Positions 46,151 to 57,059 of a stretch of 64,000 bases of DNA are shown piece after piece. The stretch lies in assembly GCA_012845835.1 (NCBI GenBank), contig JABAKD010000009.1:10414785-10478784 (forward strand), written 5' to 3'. This DNA is from Undaria pinnatifida. Its lineage: Eukaryota > Sar > Phaeophyceae > Laminariales > Alariaceae. Below the pieces are notes generated by a model, which had not been told where the DNA came from, did not search any database, and saw only the letters and a program-made list of their open reading frames with translations. How positions within the stretch are numbered: the first letter of the stretch is position 1; each line of letters opens with the position of its first letter. The translations under genes and the position numbers were made by a program.

Positions 46151-47809
46151 CACGACAGGCGGGATTGAAAAAAGGTTCCCCGGTGCTTGTCGGAAACAAT
46201 CGACTCCAGTACCAGCATACAACGGTGCTTCGACCTCCGGGTGTTGATGGAGGACGCATCCTCCGCGACATCTTCCTTCCTGATGACGGCAAGCACATCA
46301 GACGCCTTGCACTGATTGCTTCCGTACCCCAACGTAATGTTTTCGTCGACAGAGTATGACTTCCCCTTCATAGCCGCGCAAAGCGTAAGAACGACCCCCT
46401 CTGGAATAGTTTCTGACTGGACCGGTGTGCTCGCTTTGACTTGACCTGTGTTCAAAACGTAGCGAGCACCGGGGAAAGGCACAAACTTTAATCTCATGGA
46501 CGTGTGGCGTAAAATCGGGCTGCGCACTCGAACGAGTAGCCTGAAACAGTAGAGATAAAAAAACTGCGCTATGAAGCAGTATACTGGATTGCATCAGAAC
46601 TGGAAGCGTATACTGGCAGACTGGACCAGTGCAACACACCACCAGAAATATAATACCACCTGGCAATGTATACTGCGCATCCATACGACAATGTTAAGCG
46701 GAAGGAGCGCTAACCGATGACTACAGCAGTACCCAATTATATAATAATAGTAGACTATACACAAAGCAGTGTATACTGTATAATGTGCTGTTAAAGTCCT
46801 GCGTATACCCATATATACCTAGTATACAGTGCTGCTGTATACTGGTACCTGGTATACTGTACGCGACTTACGTCAAGAACTTGGGAGTTAATATTTTAAG
46901 AAAGAGCTTTGTTTAAGAAGAAATTACGGCTAAGCGTTTGTGATCAGGCAGGAACGCCACCGTAAATACTACCACCTAGTATATAATACCTCGCAGCCTT
47001 TAAAATCCTACGATCAACGTTGAGATCACAATAAGCCGCGAGCCTGAGCCCAAATAGGAGTTTCTTACCTGCTCTCGCGTACTTCACGATGATGTCCATA
47101 CAAATACAGCTGTAGTTTGTGTGCCCACTCACAGATCACAGCTCTATATATCTTGCTGTACGTGCAAGATTCAAAAATATACGATTTCGTGTAGACTACT
47201 GCTGTAGAGTATGTGCAAAATTCAAAATTCAAAAATGTACGAACTCGTACGACGAACAAGCTACGTGCAACATTTGAAAATGTTTGAACTTGTATGGACT
47301 TGATCCTCACCTTCATCACCATCAGCTGTTGTTGCTGCTGCTGCTGCTGTCCCGGAGCCCCACGCTCTCAGCACCGGCGTCCAAACACCTACCCTGGCAT
47401 TCAGCAGCTGCCTCCTTCCCCTGTGTTTGGTGTCCCATCGAAGTGTTCGTGGGGCTGATGCTGTCTGTGGCCTCGGTGATTGACCCCACATCTACACAAG
47501 TGCTTCCCCTTGAAAATCCAGGCAACTTCGTTCGCACTGGGCCCGTCGTCCTTCCGTCGCTGCTCTCGCCGGATTGCAAGAATCTGCTTGGCCTGGGGCA
47601 ATTCCTCTGCGGTCTTCCGGGATGTCGTTCATGCTTGCTGTGTGACGACGCGCGTGACTGCTGGTGTGGGTGGTGGTGGCGGTCTTGCTTTATGGCTCGG
47701 CTTTCAAAAATCAGGAAAAAAAAAGACAAACAACCCCGCGCTCGATAATAATGCAGCCGTTTTTTCATGGAAATCCTGGAAAAAAAAGAGGAAATTTAGG
47801 AAATTCACG
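46151..47809 (-). other. Right part of the Harbinger element, possible second-ORF remnants
   Basis: Minus frames near 46200-46527 (RLKFVPFPGARYVLNTGQVK, then LCAAMKGKSYSVDENITLGYG) and 47401-47601 (KQILAIRREQRRKDDGPSANEVAWIFKG) look protein-like. Harbinger elements carry a second, Myb/SANT-like gene, usually facing the transposase, so these could be its exons, but no Trp pattern of a Myb domain is visible. Between 46550 and 47250 are GTATAC-rich sequences. Confidence 0.35.
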
Positions 47810-47828
47810 TCTCCGATAAGAACGGCCC

Positions 47829-48028
47829 TAAGAAACGCGTACATGTCGCTCAAGCAGAATGTTGGAAGGGGTAAGGGTCAGTCGAAGGGAGATGACCCAC
47901 ATGCTCTCTACGCCGGCGGTGCACAACCAGCCGGTGCAGGGGGCAATGGGATGGGGAGGAACTCGAAAGGAAAACAGAAAAACAGACAGCATCGCGACAG
48001 CAGTTCATGTGATGTATTTTCACACAGC
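47829..48028 (+). pseudogene. Inverted copia gag copy, main piece
   Basis: The + strand reads RNAYMSLKQNVGRGKGQSKGD...GNGMGRNSKGKQKNRQHRDSSSCDVFSH, identical in sense to the minus-strand gag at 48045-48255. With 40152-40206 it forms one arm of a palindrome interrupted by the Harbinger element. Confidence 0.92.
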
Positions 48029-48255
48029 AGAGTAGTGGACTTTAGCTGTGTAAAAATACATCACACGAACTGCTGTCGCGATGCTGTCTGTTTTTCTGTT
48101 TTCCTTTCGAGTTCCTCCCCATCCCATTGCCCCCTGCACCGGCTGGTTGTGCGCCGCCGGCGTAGAGAGCATGTGGGTCATCTCCCTTCGACTGACCCTT
48201 ACCCCTTCCAACATTCTGCTTGAGCGACATGTACGCGTTTCTTACTACCTCTTCA
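47829..48255. repeat. Near-perfect palindrome of gag sequence (200-bp arms, 16-bp loop)
   Basis: The arm 47829-48028 is the reverse complement of 48045-48250 with very few differences (TATTTTCACACAGC versus TATTTTTACACAGC at the centre). The loop is 48029-48044. Outside the Harbinger insertion the homology continues from 40206 to 40152 and from 48250 to about 48293. Confidence 0.9.
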
Positions 48256-49066
48256 ATGTTGGAACGAGTCAGGCCAGGGCTAGACAACAGGATTTTCTTC
48301 TCCACCTCGTAAGACGCTGAGAGGTTCTGGACAATATGTACATTGACGTCATCATCATCCTTTGTTCCCCCTAGCATTGCAAGCTTTTGCAATGTCTGTT
48401 CTTTGCGGCTCAAGTATTCTACAGGGTCTTCACCCTCTACCATTGAGATGGAGTCGAACTCCTGCGCTACCCTTCGTTTTTCCATGATTGTCTTTGGAGC
48501 ATAAAAATCGGTCATGACTTCCACGCTCCGCTAGGCGACTTGGTCTCTAGCATCCTGGTTAAACACGGGGGGTCAGAGTCCAAAGCTTCCAGCAAAAACT
48601 CCCAAGCCATTCTAGCATACATGATTGTCGAAGCCGAGTGCCTCAACAGCAAGTCCTCATTCGTGAGGGAGTCATCCGCTACTCTAACAGGGTTGGGTGT
48701 CTCTCTGTAGGCATCCCTGCATCCTTTTATACTAGTGAACGACGTAAATTTCTCTTTCCAGAGGGGCCACGTGTCCCTCTTACTAATAAACTTGGGGGGA
48801 CGGTTGCTACCAAAATACCCGCCCGGATGGGCCAGACCTAGCACAACAGGCGCAAGCGACGGGGAAGAGGCTGGGGTTTCGCGTACCTCAGCTTCCGGTG
48901 TGGCTCCTTCCAGGAGAACCACTCTCCTCTGGAAGTCTGCCAGCTGCTCCAAAATGGCGGGTGTAATCCCGCCGCTGCTCCCTTGGGCTTCACTCGAATC
49001 GGTGTCCCCCCATGGCTCCGGCTGATTTCTCCAGCTAGCTCTTTTCCGCAGAAAAGCCCACGTCAC
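48042..49066 (-). pseudogene. Copia gag, one frameshift
   Basis: Two overlapping minus frames form one gag. Residues of 49066-48512 (MTWAFLRKRASWRN...RPPKFISKRDTWPLWKEKFTSFTSIKGCRDAYRETPNPV...MAWEFLLEAL) are the N-terminal part with the W-x4-F pattern of copia/UBN2-type gag. The 48524-48042 frame (MTDFYAPKTIMEKRRVAQEFDSISMVEGEDPVEYLSRKEQTLQKLAMLGG...) is the central helical part ending in a basic, Gly/Gln-rich tail. A one-base shift near 48515-48530 joins them. No zinc knuckle is present because the palindrome cuts the frame. It lies 58 bp inside the 5' LTR. Confidence 0.8.
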
Positions 49067-49123
49067 TCAACACCCTTTTCTTCGAACAGGGAAAGTACCG
49101 CGTACGATACGCGATAATTATCG

Positions 49124-49407
49124 TGTTTGTTGATCCCTACGAAGCGTAGAGGGCTTACCCGTTGAGCTGACAATAGTGGGGTAGTGGAGTCACCGGTATG
49201 AAGGCAAGTATAAGACGGAGTATATATTACGTTGCTCCTAGCCAAGGCGCAGCGTGGAGTGCGCTCGCCAGAAAGAAAGGCGGATAAATAGGCGGAGTAT
49301 TTCCACCATCCCGATATCCCGCTATCATGTAGCCAACTTATCACTGGAAACCCCTACAGTACTCAACCGTCATCATATCCGCATCATATCCAAGCATACA
49401 ATCAACA
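49124..49407 (-). repeat. Copia 5' LTR
   Basis: 284 bp, paired with 31858-32146. Outer neighbour AGTTC (49408-49412) is the target duplication. Confidence 0.9.
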
Positions 49408-49412
49408 AGTTC

Positions 49413-50510
49413 CGATGCGCCGTGCAAGGCTTGCCGCTTTCTACTTGAATTGGGGTGTCATGTATGTTTAGTGTGCCGGGCATCGCGTGGAGAAACGGCT
49501 GGTCTGGTGCTGGATTACCTGTGCTCATGATCTGGCACAGGTGCATGTGTGTCGTGTGTCTACGTCGATTGTATCACGCGAGGGCTACCTCATCGTCACG
49601 TGGTCATCAATCTCCATGACACACCCGCCTTCCAACGCTCACGAACTCCGCTGTGCGTATGACATGGATCGAGTTCGTTGCTTGTTACCCAAAGCATGCC
49701 GTGGCACCTGCCCCTTACAGACGCTTGTGGCGAGCTTTGGCGAAGACTCTAGTCTCCCTCCCCGTCAGTGGATCGTCCGGTCCCGGCGGTCGTGCTGTCT
49801 CCTGTAACTAGTCCAGAGAGGTTTGCGAAGACTCTAGTCTCCCTCCGCCAGCGGATCGTCCGGTCCCGGTGGTCGTGTTGTCTCCTGCAACTAGTCCAGA
49901 GAAGTTGTGTGCGCGGCGTGACAGCCTCGGTTGGCTAGCTTGCTCAAGTTGTGTCGGACGTTCCGTCAGTCAGTGGTGACTGCGTGATGCGTCGCCAGCG
50001 TGTCGGCCTGTGAGAGCCATGGGGTCAGGTCACCTCTGTGCCCACACGCCGTTTCAACCATGATCCGGGGACGATGCCTGCCATCGCTGCCTCCGTGACT
50101 TCCCATGATATTGTTACATTGAGGTGAAGCACCCCCTTCACTCGGTCTTGTAACGGCCGGTAAGATCGGCCAGATACTTCAGTAGGATCATGACCCCGAT
50201 CCCAATGAAAGCAGACAACTTGTTCGCTTCCGTCGACGAAAGCCCTGACCCTTTCGCCTCTGTAGAAATAAATGCAGGAGGTGGATTCGCTGGTGAGGTA
50301 TCAATGTCAGCCGAACACGGCCACCCTTCCGAAATAACTATTGCGCCTCCGCCGTTCACGGTAGCTAAAGGATTTTATCGTACGCTCATTGCGCCCCATT
50401 GTCTGCCTTCCTGCATGCTTTGAGGGACAGTCCCGTTTCCAGAACGTTTTCGAGTTGAAATTCTTCTCCGCCCGAGGGACTCGACAGCGATGGGCGCCGC
50501 TGCGTGCTTG
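49413..50510. other. Spacer between the two copia elements
   Basis: It contains an 83-bp tandem duplication (GAAGACTCTAGTCTCCCTCC...AACTAGTCCAGAGA at about 49741-49824 and 49825-49906). A 73-codon minus frame (50359-50138) has a hydrophobic stretch (AFIGIGVMILLKYLADL) but no recognised family. No gene is supported. Confidence 0.45.
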
Positions 50511-50515
50511 ACTGG

Positions 50516-50797
50516 TGTTGATAGATCTCTAAAGGTGTACGCGTAGCTGGCGCGGGAAGGCGTGATGATGACTCCAGACGGTGACACAGAACTCTTATAT
50601 TATCCAGCCGTCGAGCCTGACTCGGTCTCATATGGAGCAAAACTACGAGTGACAGCTCATGGCAAATCATGCCGGGAAACATCCGGCCAAACAATCCCCT
50701 CACACCTTATTAATTATACATGAATCCTTACCAACATACGGAACTCCATGAGATATAAGATGGATCATAACCGTCATGTTCATGAGGACAATCAACA
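50516..50797 (-). repeat. LTR (3') of the second copia element
   Basis: 282 bp. Pairs with 54459-54735; shared stretches include AGATCTCTAAAGGTGTACGC and CATGTTCATGAGGACAATCAACA. Confidence 0.9.
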
Positions 50798-51417
50798 TCC
50801 CGCCTCCTCATTATACACGACGAATACACTTGATATCCCCCCTGCTTTGTGCATGACAAGGCACGACATCGCAGGGTTGATACATCGTCATATCGTAATG
50901 AACTTATATCAAACTCAGAACTCCAACAAACTCGAAACCAAAATTCCAGTCCTCAATTCAACAAGTCCTCCAAGTCTCAAACCAAGTAACAACAGTCTCA
51001 TGCTGCAAACATCAACTACTCTCGAAAACTATTGCCAGGTGAAAACGACAATAATAATTATATTCTCGGAAATGACCAGGTAAAAACAGCGTCATCCTCG
51101 AAATTAGCCACAGAAAACGGCATTTTTCTTCGGATTTATGGCTCAAATAAACTCACTGATTATCCCCGATTTCCTCGAGATACTATTACTCAGTACGGGG
51201 CCTACAAGCTGGAAAAACAAACTCCGCATTATTATACAAAAACGCAAACAACCGCAGAAACTCGATTTAATCGTACTCTGCGCACTGCACTGCGAAAAGC
51301 ATCCCCCCTCCTCCGTGCACGACGAAATGTGTAGCACACACGTAGCGGCGGGATGTTGCACTGTGCTCAAAAAATCAAACTCGAATAATACCTGGTAACC
51401 AAATATCTCCCCCCAAT

Positions 51418-51522
51418 AATAAGCTCCCGCAAAACGGGGGTTCGCACGTCGATGTACTTCGAGTTCGACGTACACATTGGGTTTGGTGCCAGGTTCTTCG
51501 CCCCCTCGTTATGCTCGAAAAC
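51418..51522 (-). pseudogene. Copia RNase H C-terminal fragment
   Basis: VFEHNEGAKNLAPNPMCTSN then SKYIDVRTPVLRELI is the end of Ty1/copia RNase H (the usual form is EDN-A--LA-NP---S-SKHID-R-H--RE). The rest of pol is missing or unrecognisable. It fits the minus orientation set by the LTRs. Confidence 0.8.
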
Positions 51523-52149
51523 CGCAATGTACGTCATACAAAACCCCGGGACATTAAAATCCACACATACCGCGAGAATATCACCATCTTCATGGTGTCT
51601 GCCAGATTAAAACGGCATTGATTGTCCAATACGGCGGTACCGACTCAAACAGACATAGTAATCAACTCGCAAAATCAAACTATAGTACTTCGTTATTCCT
51701 GACGAGTATGCATAACATCGGTGCTATACATATTTCAAGTATGCATGGGGTAAGTCCGCGCGATCAGACAACGCATAACCAACGCGTCAGCGGGACAATA
51801 CTCGTACTCAAGTCACGAATACTCGAACTAGACCGAACGCGCCTCTGCGCAGCTCGTGGTCTGTTCAATCTCGGGGCGATTTGTCATTGGCCGAGATTTG
51901 TCATACCAACAATAAACAATCCTCATCCTATGACAAAAAACAAGAAAAACAATCAAGTCCATCTTAAGCAGGCTGACAATCAACGTTCGAACAACAAAAT
52001 CACAATCACCCAGCATCATACCCAGTCATTTCAACCCCAATGCCCCAAACACTACTGCTGGTGGTCCCTCCGCTGCGGCAGCCTCCTTCCGGTCTCATGG
52101 CATCGCCGCAGCTCGGGCACTCCAGCCTATCCTCCTGAATGAAGCAGCC

Positions 52150-53387
52150 GTTCCTGGCGCAAGATTGACTCCACACAAGCAGCGGATGGATCGTGCAATC
52201 GAGCGATTAGGTCGGCATAGGTTGAACTGCTCTTTTCATCAAAAATCCCTCGCACATGCTCAGTTGCCCTGTTTTTGGATTGCTCACCAAGAGCCCTCTA
52301 GTCTATACTCATACCAGTTATACCTGCATGGAAATCTTTAGTAACAGCAGTATCGCAATGCTACACTGGGGGGTACTCCACCGTTGCGCAATGATCCGCA
52401 ACGCAGGCAGTATCTGGGCGTATCATATACTCGCAGACAAGTCGATGTACAATCGATCGTGCTGGTGTATCATTCGTACTCGTATCCTCTTGTATCGATA
52501 ACTACCAACAGACGTGCGGATAGCACGGGATGTATTGCTGTAGTACTGCATGCTGTTTCTACACTACAAATGGGGAACGTCACACGTCAAAGACATGCCG
52601 GGTACATCAGTTGACGGCACTCTTGCCCCTTGACAGACTTGACGGACAGCTGTCAAGGACTTATACACCCATTACTACTGTAGTCCAAAAATATCTTGAC
52701 GGGACAAAACTACTCTTAGAATGCCGATGCAAGCACAACAATGCTTTGCATGCAAATATAATCAAAGATGCAAAATAATGCAGCAAATAACGTGCACATT
52801 TGTCGGCATTTCGACGACGGTTCAATATACCGACAACTTGCAATTTGGCAGTAGGCACATCATGCAGCACCATGTTCAGCAGTGAGTCAGCAGCACCATA
52901 AACCAAGCGAAATCCCAGTTCAAAGGGCACTACTAGCAACACAGGTTGATCACTCCTGTACTGCTCATCATGCATAGTCTTCAAGGCGCGTGCTTGTATT
53001 TTTAGCATTGCTCGGCACACACGCGAAAACGTACCTCTACGACCCCTGCCCTAAATTTTGCAAGTAATTGATTCACGTAATTTCCGTACTGCTGTACTCT
53101 GCTGTACCGATGATATGATATGATACAACATGTACTGCTGTGTATGCACTCTTTCAGCATTTCACTTTCACGTATAAAACTCAACTCCGACTTACTGTGC
53201 CCCGCCCGGGCGCTCCACCAGGCAGCCACAACACGGAATCAGACATGTTAGTTCTGCAGTACGTCTACTACAGATCACTTCAGTCATCCTTCACTCTCAA
53301 TCAATCTCAATCTTGGAGGGTAGTGCGAAATTCTCAAATCAACATGAAACAAGCCAAAACGAAAAAACATCAGCAGCAAGCAAAATA
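52150..53387. other. Internal sequence of the second copia element, no gene recognised
   Basis: Mixed sequence with GTATAC and CAGTAC-rich stretches. No RT, integrase or protease motif was found on either strand. Confidence 0.4.
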
Positions 53388-54385
53388 TCACGTGCCTGGT
53401 GCGGGCCTAAGCCCTCGCTGATGGCCCGTTGTTCCTTTCTCCTTCACTCGCGCTCGTTTTGGGCATCTCCTCCTTTCGCGTCCATGCTCCGACCTCCAAC
53501 CGATGGTGCAGACCCTTCCACTAGTGCCCACCACCGCTCTCTCCACGTTGTTCCAGAATTCAAACGCGTGTTCCATCGCGCTCAAAATCTCCTCAACCTC
53601 TCTCCCGGCACCAGCCGGCCAAGTAATCCCATCTCTCCTTTTCTCTTCTCTTGTACAAGATAAGGTAGCCACAGATTCAGGCACAGGCCTGGCTGTACTG
53701 CGGGCTTGCAGATACAGTGGTAACAGCGGTTCCAGCGGCGGCGCTGGCAGCGGCGACGGCAACATTGGCAACAGTGGCGATGACAGCGGCGGTGACCATG
53801 ACGGCGGCTGTGATGACGGCTGTAGCGGCGGCGGCGGTGGCGGCGGCGGTGGCGGCGGTGGTAATGACGGCTCTTCGTCCTGCAGATGGGGCGACTGGGG
53901 CAGCTGCTGCCTCTGCAACAACTGTTTCTTTCCAGCGCCACCGCCACCAGCGCCATGCAGATCTACCAGCTTCGGCTCATTTTTGGCTTTGCTGGGACCG
54001 CGCAGTTGCTGCTGGGGCGAAACACCCTTACTCTCCTTCTCTCTCTCTTCTCTCTCTCTCTCTCTTCTCTCTCGCTCTCTCTCTCGCTCTCTCTTTTCTC
54101 TCTCTCATTCTCGAATAAAGTCACTCTTTCGTCCATTTTCCGCACTACATTTGCGTGAAGCTCGTGCTCCTCGCGGAGAAGTCGTAATGCGTCATGCATC
54201 ATCGACACCCGCCAGGACCAAAACGAAGTCATGCCATACACCTCTTCAGTATATGACGCTCGCAGGGCTGCCTCAGCGAGTCCGACATCTTTTTCATGCT
54301 TCTGTAACGTTATCTGGATCTTGAGTAGTTTTATTTCCTCTTTTATATACTCCACACTAATGCCAGAATCCCCCGGACCTGACAT
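53388..54385 (-). pseudogene. Coiled-coil/Pro-rich gag-like frames of the second copia element
   Basis: The first frame (54385-53963) reads MSGPGDSGISVEYIKEEIKLL, then KIQITLQKHEKDVGLAEAALRASYTEEVYG and a helix with DALRLLREEHELHANVVRKMDERVTLFENERE. It ends in a (GA)n-encoded Arg/Glu run. A shifted frame (53921-53388) carries a long Pro run and a globular end (EVEEILSAMEHAFEFWNNVERAVVG). The two could be one protein broken by slippage in the GA/CT repeat at 54030-54110. No standard copia gag motif is present. Position next to the 5' LTR suggests a gag or captured gene. Confidence 0.45.
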
Positions 54386-54458
54386 GGCTCTTCCCCACCT
54401 CTATAGGCTGGCCTTGGCTTCGCTTACCAATAGAAATCAACCGGCTAACTCACTAGTG

Positions 54459-54735
54459 TGTTGATAGATCTCTAAAGGTGTACGCGTAGCTGGCGCGGGA
54501 AGGCGTGATGATGACTCCAGACGGCGACACAGAACTCTTATATTATCCAGCCGTCGAGCCTGACTCGGTCTCATATGGAGCAAAACTACGAGTGACAGCT
54601 CATCATGGCAAATCATGCCGGGAAACATCCGGCCAAACAATCCCCTCACACCTTATACATGAATCCCTTACGAACATACGGAACTCCATGATATAAGATG
54701 GATCATAACCGTCATGTTCATGAGGACAATCAACA
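54459..54735 (-). repeat. LTR (5') of the second copia element
   Basis: 277 bp, pairing with 50516-50797. Confidence 0.9.
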
Positions 54736-54849
54736 CTGGTAGGTCGGCGAGACTGCGCGCGGAGCGGTCCGTGCCTCCATCTAGTACTACCCTCATCACC
54801 CGCTTCCCCACGCATTCCTCTGTGCTGATGTTAGCCAGTCTGTGCGCGG

Positions 54850-55815
54850 AAACTATAAAACCCGTTTTTGAGGGGGACAGGATCTGACAGTCTGTGGAAG
54901 GAAATGCATCAGTTTATTAAGTGCATCCTGTAAGTCGTATAACCGGTGAGGGGAGGGCGGAGCTTTTAAGGGCGTGGGGCCCTGTGTTTGAACAAGAGGG
55001 AGCGGGGGGGGGGTGGGGTAAACGGGCGGGACAACTCCATCTGTGCGCGAAAACTATGAATCCTTTAAAGGAACAAATCTGATGGTTGTGGAAGGAATGC
55101 ATCAGTGTATCATGTATATTCTGTAAGTCGTACAACCAGTGAGGAGAAGGCGGAGTGTTCGAAGGGGTGGGGGGGGGGGGGGGTCAACAGATTCAGGTCG
55201 CACAGATGTAGGGGTTTGCTATACGCGTGGTGCTAGGTCAAAACTATAAATCCTTTAAGGGAACGAACCTGATGGTTGTGGAAGGAATGCATCAGTGTAT
55301 CATGTATATCCTGTAAGTCGTACAACCAGTGAGGAGAAGGCGGAGTGTTCGAAGGGGGGGGGGGGGGGGGTCAGCAGATTTAGGTCGCATAGATGTAGGG
55401 GTTGGCCATACGCGTGGTGCTAGGTCAAAACTATAAATCCTTCAAGGGAACGAATCCGATGGTTGTGGAAGGAAATGCATCAGTGTATCATGTATATCCT
55501 GTAAGTCGTACAACCAGTGAGGAGAAGGCGGAGTGTTCGAAGGGGTGGGGGGGGGGAGTCAACAGCTTTAGGTCATATAGCTGTAGGGGTTTGCTATACG
55601 CGTGGGGCTAGGTCAAAACTATATATCCTTTAAGGGAACAAATCTGATGGTTGTGGAAGGAGTGCATCAGTGTATCATGTATATCCTGTAAGTCGTACAA
55701 CCAGTGAGGAGAAGGCGGAGTGTTCGAGGGGTGGGGGGGTGGGGGGGTCTACAGCTTTAGGTCGCATAGATGTAGGGGTTTGCTATACGCGTGGTGCTAG
55801 GTCTAGGCGATGGTG
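54850..55815 (+). repeat. G-rich satellite, unit about 188 bp, five copies
   Basis: Units starting (A)AAACTATAAATCCTTTAAGGG occur at about 54858, 55048, 55237, 55426 and 55615. Each has TGGTTGTGGAAGGAATGCATCAG, ATCCTGTAAGTCGTACAACCAGTGAGGAGAAGGCGGAGTGTTCGA, a run of 8-20 G, then CGCATAGATGTAGGGGTTTGCTATACGCGTGG. A sixth head lies at 56197. Confidence 0.93.
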
Positions 55816-56270
55816 CGGGTCGTGGGGAAGGAGGGGGCGTTGGGGGGGGCGGGGGGGGGGGGGGGGGGGGGGGATTGGAGCTACAGCATGGATGGCTAGA
55901 AAGATAATGAGGTGATATCGAATGTGTGGTAGTGTTTATTACTCTGGCAGATTTCGTTTTTAGGTGGGGCGTTTGAACAAGAGGGGGCGGGGGAAAAAGG
56001 GGGGAGTGGGGGGGGGATGAATTAGAGCTACGGCATGGATAGCTAGAGAGACAATGAGGTGATATCAGCCGCCTGGTAGTGTTTATTACTAAGGCAAATT
56101 TTGATTTTGGGTGGGGCGTTCGAACACGTTTGAACAAGAGGGATCGGGGGGGGATGGGGGGTGGGGGGCGGGCGGGACAACTCAATATGTGCGCGGAAAC
56201 TATAAATCCTTTAAGGGGACAAACCTGACCGTTGTAGAAGGAATGCATCACTTTATATCACCTGCCTGGT
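55816..56270 (+). repeat. Second tandem unit type (about 135 bp) and poly-G tracts
   Basis: GAGCTACAGCATGGATGGCTAG / ATAATGAGGTGATATC / TGGTAGTGTTTATTACT recurs (about 55877 and 56025) with poly-G runs of up to 20 or more between. It resembles the LINE 3' end near 31040-31110 (GAAGCTACCGCATGGATATGGCT). Confidence 0.75.
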
Positions 56271-56409
56271 ATTGCTTATTATTCTAGCAGATTTGATGTT
56301 AGGTGTAATACACAATACAGTTTTTAGGTGTGGTATACAACGTGTTATAGCTTCGTGGTGTGTTGTGGTGTGCTATTGTACATGGATTGTAATATAGACC
56401 ATTTCAATC

Positions 56410-57040
56410 AATAGGTGCAACCATGTAGTTATCATGATTTTGCCGTGCCAATGTGGGGCTCTGACGTCGCTAATTACAAGACAGAGGTACATATAGCAGA
56501 ATACAACAATCGAGGTGATGTGGTCATGCAATGTCACCACCATTGAGCACGGGGGGGAGAAGTGCAAATGGTCAGTGTTTTGAAGGAACGGTTGACGCAC
56601 CCGCGCTCAATTACATTACTTTGTTAGGCATACTTCGTTTGGCAGAGGTTGGAAGGCGATCATGCAGACGGTAGGTACGAAATACCGTACGAAATAGGTT
56701 GGTAGTGTGGACTACCACAATGTTAGCATATCTGCCCGTACTTCCTTTTGACATTATCCTTTGCTAATGTACCATTATACGCCCATGATATTTACCGTGC
56801 CGATATGGGGCTCTGAGGTTGCCAATTCCAAGACAGATATACCTATTTCAAATATAGCAAGCGAGGTGATGTGGTGTTATGCAATATCACCACCATTGAA
56901 CACGAGGGGGAGAAGAAGTGCAACTCGTCAGGGTTTTGAAAGGAACGCTTGATGTGCCCGCGCTCAATTACGTTACTTCGTTAGGCATATGCTACTTCGT
57001 TTGTTTGGTAGAGGTTGTCAGGCGATCATGCAGGGATAAA
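56410..57040 (+). repeat. Tandem duplication (about 345-bp period)
   Basis: Copies at about 56430-56665 and 56775-57035 share CCGTGCCAATGTGGGGCTCTGA, GAGGTGATGTGGT, ATCACCACCATTGA-CACG and CGCGCTCAATTAC-TTACTT-GTTAGGCATA. No gene was seen. Confidence 0.85.
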
Positions 57041-57059
57041 ATAAATACAGTATACTACT

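Larger units (their letters stand above)
40207..47828 (+). mobile_element. PIF/Harbinger DNA transposon (7.6 kb) with TAA target duplication
   Basis: Perfect 19-bp terminal inverted repeats (GGGCCGTTCTTATCGGAGA at 40207-40225, its complement at 47810-47828) and a 3-bp TAA duplication (40204-40206 and 47829-47831) match PIF/Harbinger, whose preferred target is TWA. The uninterrupted gag at 48240-48250 shows the empty site. Inside are a broken transposase (40464-42953), two opposed minisatellite arrays (43260-44740 and 45410-46150) and possible second-ORF remnants. Subterminal TCCTAATTTT repeats (40236-40287) may be transposase-binding sites. The stops suggest it cannot move on its own. Confidence 0.92.
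31853..49412 (-). mobile_element. Ty1/copia LTR retrotransposon expanded by nested insertions (with target duplications)
   Basis: The element proper is 31858-49407. Its LTRs (31858-32146 and 49124-49407) are closely similar and, on the minus strand, begin TGTTGATTG and end GGGATCAACAAACA. The 5-bp target duplication AGTTC lies at 31853-31857 and 49408-49412. A polypurine tract (GAGGCAGGGAGGC, complement of 32147-32159) directly precedes the 3' LTR, so the element reads leftward. gag lies next to the 5' LTR (49066-48042), and an RNase H fragment (33476-33132) lies on the 3' side. Integrase and most of RT are missing. The middle holds a tyrosine-recombinase element, a small repeat-bounded element and a Harbinger transposon. 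Confidence 0.88.
50511..54740 (-). mobile_element. Second copia-type LTR retrotransposon (with target duplication)
   Basis: LTRs 50516-50797 and 54459-54735 begin TGTTGAT and end ATCAACA. CTGG flanks both outer ends, with one ambiguous base (ACTGGT shared across the LTR termini). On the minus strand a polypurine tract (GAGGAGGCGGGA, complement of 50798-50809) precedes the 3' LTR, so it reads leftward. An RNase H end of copia type lies at 51522-51418 and a coiled-coil ORF follows the 5' LTR (54385-53388). Integrase and RT are absent from the remaining 3.6 kb. Confidence 0.82.

Noticed and set aside
50138-50359. 73-codon minus frame with a hydrophobic segment
   Set aside because: No family recognised, close to an LTR, no start context. 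Only noted in the spacer entry.
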